Assembly: GCA_963669155.1 (NCBI GenBank)
Contig: OZ022596.1
Coordinates: 4,985,304-5,049,303 of the forward strand
DNA length: 64,000 bases
From: Arbacia lixula
Taxonomy: Eukaryota > Echinodermata > Echinoidea > Arbacioida > Arbaciidae
Direction: 5' to 3'
Shown: one piece after another, positions 62,901-64,000 of the stretch
How the letters are laid out: every line of letters starts with the position of its first letter
How positions within the stretch are numbered: position 1 is the first letter of the stretch
The notes under the pieces: generated by a model
What the model was told of the DNA's origin: nothing
Databases searched by the model: none
Seen by the model: the letters and a program-made list of their open reading frames with translations, nothing else
Translations under genes and position numbers: made by a program

Positions 62901-63234
62901 GACCTCAGCTAAATGTCGGCTCAGCACATGGAACATCAAAGAATTGTCATGATTATGGAATTCTTTTGACATTCATGAGCACGCTTTAGAACCCATACAG
63001 ATGTTTGAATGTATTATGCTCGAGTTTCTACTCCTTCCGATAACACTTCCCTGGGTTAACGCTAACACCCTATAGAGCAGGTGGTGGTCCAGCATGCACA
63101 CACAGACATGGCGTAATGAATGTATCTATCAATGGCAATATAAAGAGAAATCAATATGTTAATGAATACTTACAGATGTAAGAAGCAAGCAGGAAGCAAG
63201 GAGGGATGATTCTTTTGAAGACCCCCATCTTCAT
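34663..63234 (-). CDS. Ig/FN3 single-pass receptor with IRS-like tail, ten exons
   Basis: Exons in transcript order: 63174-63234, 50733-51059, 48903-49229, 47684-47974, 41647-41949, 39936-40211, 38575-38682, 37693-37755, 35548-35822 and 34663-34926. They sum to 2295 nt (764 aa). Phases agree at every junction: eight phase-1 introns, then one phase 0. The order is signal peptide, V-like Ig, Cys-rich Ig-like, two more Ig domains, FN3, Ser/Thr-rich stalk, TM (about 566-585) and a cytoplasmic tail of about 178 aa. Ig plus membrane-proximal FN3 recalls the nephrin/Kirrel group of adhesion receptors, but domain count and tail do not give a clear ortholog. The tail has SPSP, LPLPPTP, AYMPMSP and C-terminal NNYVN, which suggests SH3, PI3K and Grb2 partners after Tyr phosphorylation. 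The first intron is about 12 kb. Exon 9 has the weakest acceptor. Confidence 0.85.
35548..35822 (-). CDS. receptor exon 9: proximal cytoplasmic tail
   Basis: It reads KRSPSPRVASVGVSPP, SPQISPISSSPNSPDQ and LPLPPTPDD, then DNDEEDLN before GTAAGC. It contains many SP sites and an SH3-type proline motif. The acceptor has a poor pyrimidine tract, so the 5' edge is less sure. A GC-rich G run lies just past the donor. Confidence 0.65.
36053..36425 (-). repeat. family D, 3' half, reversed
   Basis: It reads the family landmarks in reverse complement (CCTATCATGGATGGACTG, ACTTTTTCGGACATCTCC). It sits in the intron between exons 9 and 8. Confidence 0.8.
36543..36745 (-). repeat. family J, reversed copy
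   Basis: It is the reverse complement of 16177-16375: AATCTGGGTTATTGGTATTC, CTGGACAAGAAATG and CTCTTTTGTTAGTTGCTTCC. Confidence 0.7.
36890..36942. repeat. CAT trinucleotide microsatellite
   Basis: A run of about 11 CAT units with nearby ATT variants. Confidence 0.9.
37527..37681. repeat. family E short copy next to the TM exon
   Basis: It runs from ACAGTTCGAAATTCCGAAGG to ACGAGTGCTTCCCC. It ends about 12 bp before the donor side of the TM exon (37693). Confidence 0.8.
37693..37755 (-). CDS. receptor exon 8: transmembrane helix
   Basis: A 63-nt exon coding for VIGVALLAVLFAIGLMCYIF plus Arg, a single helix with a stop-transfer Arg. It is flanked by CAG acceptor and GTACGT donor and keeps phase 1-1. 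Confidence 0.85.
37862..38110 (-). repeat. family H parts
   Basis: TTGCCAGAAGTATCATGCAT and GTTGCTAGTGGATTTACAGG connect without interruption here. They show the undisturbed order that is split by the LINE at 20357-21153. Confidence 0.55.
38230..38390 (+). repeat. family K
   Basis: GAGAAACAACTCGAGCATAA and GCAATGCTTTGATGCCC match the copy at 17587-17745. Confidence 0.7.
38487..38564. repeat. 26-bp unit repeated three times
   Basis: TTTCTTAGCTTAAGAACAAT plus TTAAGA is repeated three times with one change in the last unit. It starts about 11 bp inside the intron from the stalk exon donor. Confidence 0.9.
38575..38682 (-). CDS. receptor exon 7: membrane-proximal stalk
   Basis: 36 residues, rich in Ser, Ala and Pro (GPSSSVAPLASSTPAVG), ending TEEWIIYS. 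It fits between the FN3 and TM exons in phase. The donor GTGAGG is followed within 11 bp by a 26-bp tandem triplication. Confidence 0.75.
38826..39522. repeat. family E expanded palindromic array
   Basis: About 700 bp of degenerate repeats built from GGTTCGTTATTCCGAA and its complement. The left part mostly reads GTTATTCCGAAGG and the right part mostly CCTTCGGAATAACGAA, so the whole block folds back. Its outer ends match the 150-bp copies at 31921 and 37527. Confidence 0.9.
39860..39917. repeat. family A remnant beside the FN3 exon
   Basis: Only the right tip remains (AATTTCAGGGTGACCTATCC), about 19 bp from the FN3 exon boundary at 39936. Confidence 0.6.
39936..40211 (-). CDS. receptor exon 6: fibronectin type III domain
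   Basis: Residues about 437-528. PDAPTNLHDTDIGSDYVIFS, then FSWDA and LRSLTQYTITVSARNHIGVS, are standard FN3 signatures with core Trp and Tyr. Two Cys (TACWG, STCTTS) are extra and may pair. Confidence 0.9.
40309..40838 (+). mobile_element. family C element with TTAA ends, copy 1
   Basis: It starts TTAAAGATTGTCCGTCCC and ends GGGACTGGCTGTCTTTAA. It is 530 bp and very similar to 46835-47362 and 51258-51786. CGTACTACGAAAAAAGTATT forms an internal hairpin. A 100-aa open frame inside is not conserved in frame between copies. Confidence 0.88.
41647..41949 (-). CDS. receptor exon 5: Ig domain
   Basis: Residues about 336-436. AHLSCIVDANPRALVTWSKC carries Cys and Trp, and MFCDYTCSAINDEGSD the F strand. 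The acceptor's pyrimidine tract lies at the edge of a family D repeat. Confidence 0.88.
41968..42385 (+). repeat. family D, 5' half, beside Ig exon 5
   Basis: It starts GTGTGAGAAGTGGAGTCAGC and holds AATTTATTCCTACAC, then CGTTTATTGGGTGTTTCACC. It begins about 18 bp from the Ig exon acceptor. Confidence 0.75.
42611..42765. repeat. repeat family L
   Basis: CCTAGGTACTAGG, GGACACAACCCAGTCT and GGGCGTAGT also occur at 56893-57055 in the same order. Confidence 0.6.
44590..44740 (+). mobile_element. probable SINE remnant
   Basis: GGGCCGTGGGTTAGAGCCCC resembles a B-box region. A C run follows, then CCATCCCTCGGAAAGGACGT, a segment I know from tRNA-derived SINEs. The copy is decayed. Confidence 0.4.
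44750..45127. mobile_element. foldback family I with TTAA ends
   Basis: It starts TTAAAGGGCATATACTGT and ends AGTATATGCCCTTTAA, and the arms of about 180 bp pair almost throughout. The centre is TTCGGCCCGAA. A truncated relative is at 22190-22388. Confidence 0.9.
45275..45781. mobile_element. foldback family A copy
   Basis: It starts TTAAAGGGATAGTCCAC and ends CAGGGTGAACTATTCCTTTA. The left arm includes GTGACGTCGCGTTCCAAGG and the right arm CACCTCGCATGTGGCGTCAC. Confidence 0.88.
46253..46636. mobile_element. foldback family A, shortened copy
   Basis: It has AAGTTAGGTTGGTTTGAAAA and GTGATGTCACTTGCGAG on the left and AACCAACTTAAAGTGGACTT on the right. An internal part is deleted. Confidence 0.75.
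46835..47362 (+). mobile_element. family C element, copy 2
   Basis: 528 bp, same ends and same orientation as copy 1, with scattered substitutions. It lies in the intron between receptor exons 5 and 4. Confidence 0.88.
47684..47974 (-). CDS. receptor exon 4: Ig domain
   Basis: Residues about 239-335. LVITCEAHANPTPTLTWTL holds the first Cys and the core Trp, and DASGEYVCRASNGL the second Cys. The domain is I-set or C2-like, as in nephrin-type receptors. Confidence 0.9.
48745..48870. repeat. family F copy beside Ig exon 3
   Basis: CATGTCCTCTTCCGGTCTCG, then GCAGACATGATTGCAG and GCGCGGTGCATCATGGGACG. It ends about 33 bp from the exon boundary at 48903. Confidence 0.6.
48903..49229 (-). CDS. 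receptor exon 3: atypical Cys-rich Ig-like domain
   Basis: Residues about 130-238. FPVTCASHDVTFSLDH and the late TCCVHATYPC, KFVCSLSC cysteines fit an Ig-sandwich-sized domain (109 aa, phase 1-1). There is no clear core Trp and the C-terminus is unusually Cys-rich. NVT and NHT are glycosylation sequons. Confidence 0.75.
49610..50068. mobile_element. foldback family A, diverged copy
   Basis: GAAGGTTTGACGAAAATCCG on the left and CCTTTGACGGATTTCAGTCA on the right identify it. The outer ends are degraded. Confidence 0.75.
50076..50732. other. intron, nothing clear
   Basis: C-rich runs at about 50129-50158, then AT-rich sequence. No exon or recognised repeat is supported. Confidence 0.4.
50733..51059 (-). 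CDS. receptor exon 2: V-like Ig domain
   Basis: Residues about 21-129. The B-strand Cys is in GGPAIMTC, the core Trp in AVVWYHG and the F-strand Cys in DSGQYQCEVSG. Two extra Cys (IIYCGTRCNE) could form a local disulfide. LEITNVGIEDSGQYQC is a classic Ig motif. Confidence 0.9.
51258..51786 (-). mobile_element. family C element, copy 3, reversed
   Basis: It starts TTAAAGACAGCCAGTCCC and ends GGGACTGACAATCTTTAA. It is 529 bp and is the reverse complement of the other two copies. Confidence 0.88.
52230..52520. repeat. family A, right part
   Basis: The internal GTATGTGTGTAAAAACATGC and the right arm ending GACGGTGAACTATCTCTTTA are present. The left arm is missing. Confidence 0.75.
52521..53539. 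other. intron, nothing clear
   Basis: No exon supported. The last about 140 bp may be an extra 3' extension of the family D copy that follows. Confidence 0.35.
53540..54280 (-). repeat. family D, full length, reversed
   Basis: It reads CCTATCATGGATGGACTG first and ends GTGCTGACTCCATTCC, so both family ends are present. Confidence 0.85.
54311..54942. mobile_element. foldback family B copy with TTAA ends
   Basis: It starts TTAAAGGTCCCCTGTCATC and ends GACAGGGGCCCTTTAA. It lies only 17 bp from the next copy. Confidence 0.88.
54960..56395. mobile_element. foldback family B copy, split by another element
   Basis: It starts TTAAAGGTCCCCTGTAATC and ends GCAGGGACCCTTTAA. Removing 55395-56151 and one TTA restores the sequence seen in the neighbour (GCAATATTTAGTTTGTGC). 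Confidence 0.88.
55395..56151. mobile_element. nested Harbinger-like element, 757 bp
   Basis: It starts TACCCCTTTCCCGCTG and ends CAGCGGGAAAGGGGTA, a perfect 16-bp inverted pair, flanked by TTA on both sides (55392-55394, 56152-56154). The interior is GC-rich and carries inverted blocks such as CACCGAGAGGTTCCCCGG and CCGGGGAACCTCTCGGTG. No transposase frame is seen. Confidence 0.88.
56860..56900. repeat. CT microsatellite
   Basis: A short C run followed by about 32 bp of CT repeats. Confidence 0.9.
56893..57055. repeat. repeat family L
   Basis: AGCCTAGGTACTAGGCT, GGACACAACCCAGTCTG and CTACGCCCTAATGATG match 42611-42765. Confidence 0.6.
57120..57864 (+). mobile_element. LINE reverse-transcriptase C-terminal fragment
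   Basis: With stops and one frameshift the plus strand reads IKHQFDYCDKVWSNCS, KLTLLHNRMA, ILGAHRRTQIHD and KGTREWNNL, ending KRELSDSL. The AATGAATAAATAA-type sequence near 58785-58805 may be its 3' tail. The insertion is antisense to the receptor. Confidence 0.75.
57865..59069. other. intron, mostly possible LINE 3'UTR
   Basis: AT-rich, no supported gene. It ends just before a family A copy. Confidence 0.35.
59070..59571. mobile_element. foldback family A copy
   Basis: It starts TTTAAAGGAATAGTTCACCC and ends GGGTCAACTATCCCTTTA. GTGACGTCACGTTTGAGG pairs with CACCTCGTACGTGACGTC. Confidence 0.88.
59763..60036 (-). mobile_element. L2-like LINE 3' end
   Basis: The minus strand reads RALRSASDTLRLTYPKTRTL, STVSASKYWNDLALTIRQSP and SLSIFRKALKTHLF, then a stop. 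The 3' end is GGGAAAAGCGCAGTATAAGT with ATT-like repeats, the same tail type as the LINE at 20357. Confidence 0.75.
60060..60790. repeat. diverged tandem array with a perfect inverted segment
   Basis: Units of about 170-240 bp share CTAACCTCTCCGA or GAGAACCTCTCTGAAA, ATTCTCTCTACTCTATTTTC and TTTCCAG(A/G). Within the array, 60164-60313 and about 60364-60526 are reverse complements with almost no mismatches, separated by a loop of about 50 bp. Confidence 0.85.
60844..61419. mobile_element. foldback family A copy
   Basis: It starts TTAAAGGGATAGGTCACCC and ends AAGACATCCCTTTA. GTGACGTCACGTGCGAGG on the left pairs with CACCTCACACGTGCCGTCAC on the right. Confidence 0.85.
61619..62580 (+). mobile_element. 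LINE C-terminal fragment, fairly intact
   Basis: An open frame to 62221 reads VKDIAYKQLVRPQLEYASSA, WNPHTQKEIKLIEGIQRQAA, RFVLHDY and FPRAVRVWNALPS. This is the thumb and C-terminal region of a Jockey/CR1-type reverse transcriptase. The part after the stop is probably 3'UTR, to about AATAAAGG at 62568. It is a separate family from the L2-like copy. Confidence 0.8.
62935..63065 (-). repeat. family K, reversed
   Basis: It carries TTATGCTCGAGTTTCT and GAATTCTTTTGACATTCATG, complements of the copies at 17587 and 38230. It lies about 110 bp downstream (in transcript sense) of receptor exon 1. Confidence 0.65.
63174..63234 (-). CDS. receptor exon 1: start and signal peptide
   Basis: The minus strand reads MKMGVFKRIIPPCFLLASYI and ends phase 1 before GTAAGT. 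Joined to exon 2 it continues FVTSWAFDV, so signal cleavage probably falls near SWA. Met3 is an alternative start. Confidence 0.8.
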
Positions 63235-63239
63235 GTCTT

Positions 63240-64000
63240 CTTTCTCCTAACTTGTCTGATAAACAAGCTTCGCAGGCCTATACACATGCACGACCAAGAT
63301 CTCGCGAAATCTCGCTACATCTCGTATGTATACATAGCCTAAGTGAGAATGAAATCGCATCCATTAACGCAAGCGTTACGGCCCGACTGTGTATCACAAT
63401 AAACATGCACGAAAGGCCGTGCACGAGTTTTCGCCCTCTTAGCCTAGCTTCCATACTTGAGGGCAATTTTTAGTATCATTTAGTATCTATTTAGTATCAA
63501 TGGAACTGATTGACATCTATCGGATTTATTTGGACAAATTTGATTTGATTTATTTATTATCTGCTCGATTATCATGACATCATGTGAGTGTATGACATGC
63601 ATTACGTGTGTGAAGTACTGCAAAGTGCGGATATTCAAGATCATTAATAGACCACATATTAATGTAATACAATGACGGGATATTCGTAATAAGTCGAAGC
63701 TTTGGAGAGTGAGAGCTCAAAGTCTATAATTATTAGATTGCAAAAAGGGAAGGATAATTTAAGCAGAAGGGTTGAAGCTTGGAATAGAAAGCCGTCATGT
63801 AACTTACATTATGTCTACGATAGAGTGACAGATGAAAACAGAGAAAAAACGAGAGGAAGAAAAATGTGTTACATTGCACCTGCTTAATATCATCATTCAT
63901 AGATTTGCATAAACACATTTTTGCAGGCGATAGTTAAGTCGGCCCAAATCTTGGGAGAGATAAACACAGGGAAAATCAAAACCCTTATTCTAGAGCAATA
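63240..64000. other. upstream flank of the receptor gene, nothing clear
   Basis: The promoter and any 5'UTR of the receptor would lie here on the minus strand. I see no TATA box or initiator I would defend. Confidence 0.35.

Overview
The window looks like nuclear DNA from an invertebrate deuterostome. An echinoderm, perhaps a sea urchin, is my best guess, but the sequence alone does not settle it. The evidence is AT-rich DNA, small exons with GT-AG splice sites in multi-kilobase introns, L2/CR1-type LINE 3' ends, a tRNA-derived SINE, a relic of a tyrosine-recombinase element, and very many foldback (MITE-like) repeats. There are no bacterial-type operons.

I can support three host genes. (1) Positions 3777-13538, + strand: a complete four-exon gene for a 344-aa type II membrane sulfotransferase of the WSCD family, with only the catalytic domain and no WSC domains. 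(2) Positions about 25850-26901, + strand: a small gene with a TATA box, a 5'UTR intron and two coding exons for a 74-aa secreted peptide precursor that I do not recognise. One splice donor lies inside an in-frame stop codon. (3) Positions 34663-63234, - strand: a ten-exon gene of about 28.6 kb for a 764-aa cell-surface receptor. Its order is signal peptide, Ig, Cys-rich Ig-like, Ig, Ig, FN3, stalk, one transmembrane helix and a cytoplasmic tail of about 178 aa. Every extracellular and TM intron is phase 1. The tail carries an IRS-like YMPMSP motif and ends in YVN, which suggests PI3K and Grb2 docking. Gene 3 converges on gene 2.

Layout: 1-2830 is a decayed tyrosine-recombinase element. 3.1-3.45 kb is an interspersed repeat just before gene 1. 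4.0-13.1 kb is the introns of gene 1, which hold LINE fragments, foldback elements and a SINE. 13.5-25.8 kb is intergenic repeat DNA, including an L2-like LINE nested in an older repeat. 24.7-26.2 kb is pyrimidine-rich microsatellite DNA around the promoter of gene 2. 27-34.6 kb is mostly repeats and sequence in which I see nothing. 34.7-63.2 kb is gene 3, whose introns hold most of the foldback copies, a satellite-like palindromic array, a perfect long hairpin and three more LINE fragments. 63.3-64 kb shows nothing clear.

I found no cluster of genes forming a defence or biosynthetic system. The best candidates for something undescribed are the small peptide gene with its stop-codon splice donor, the receptor tail with its signalling motifs, and a set of unrelated foldback families that all end in TTAA.
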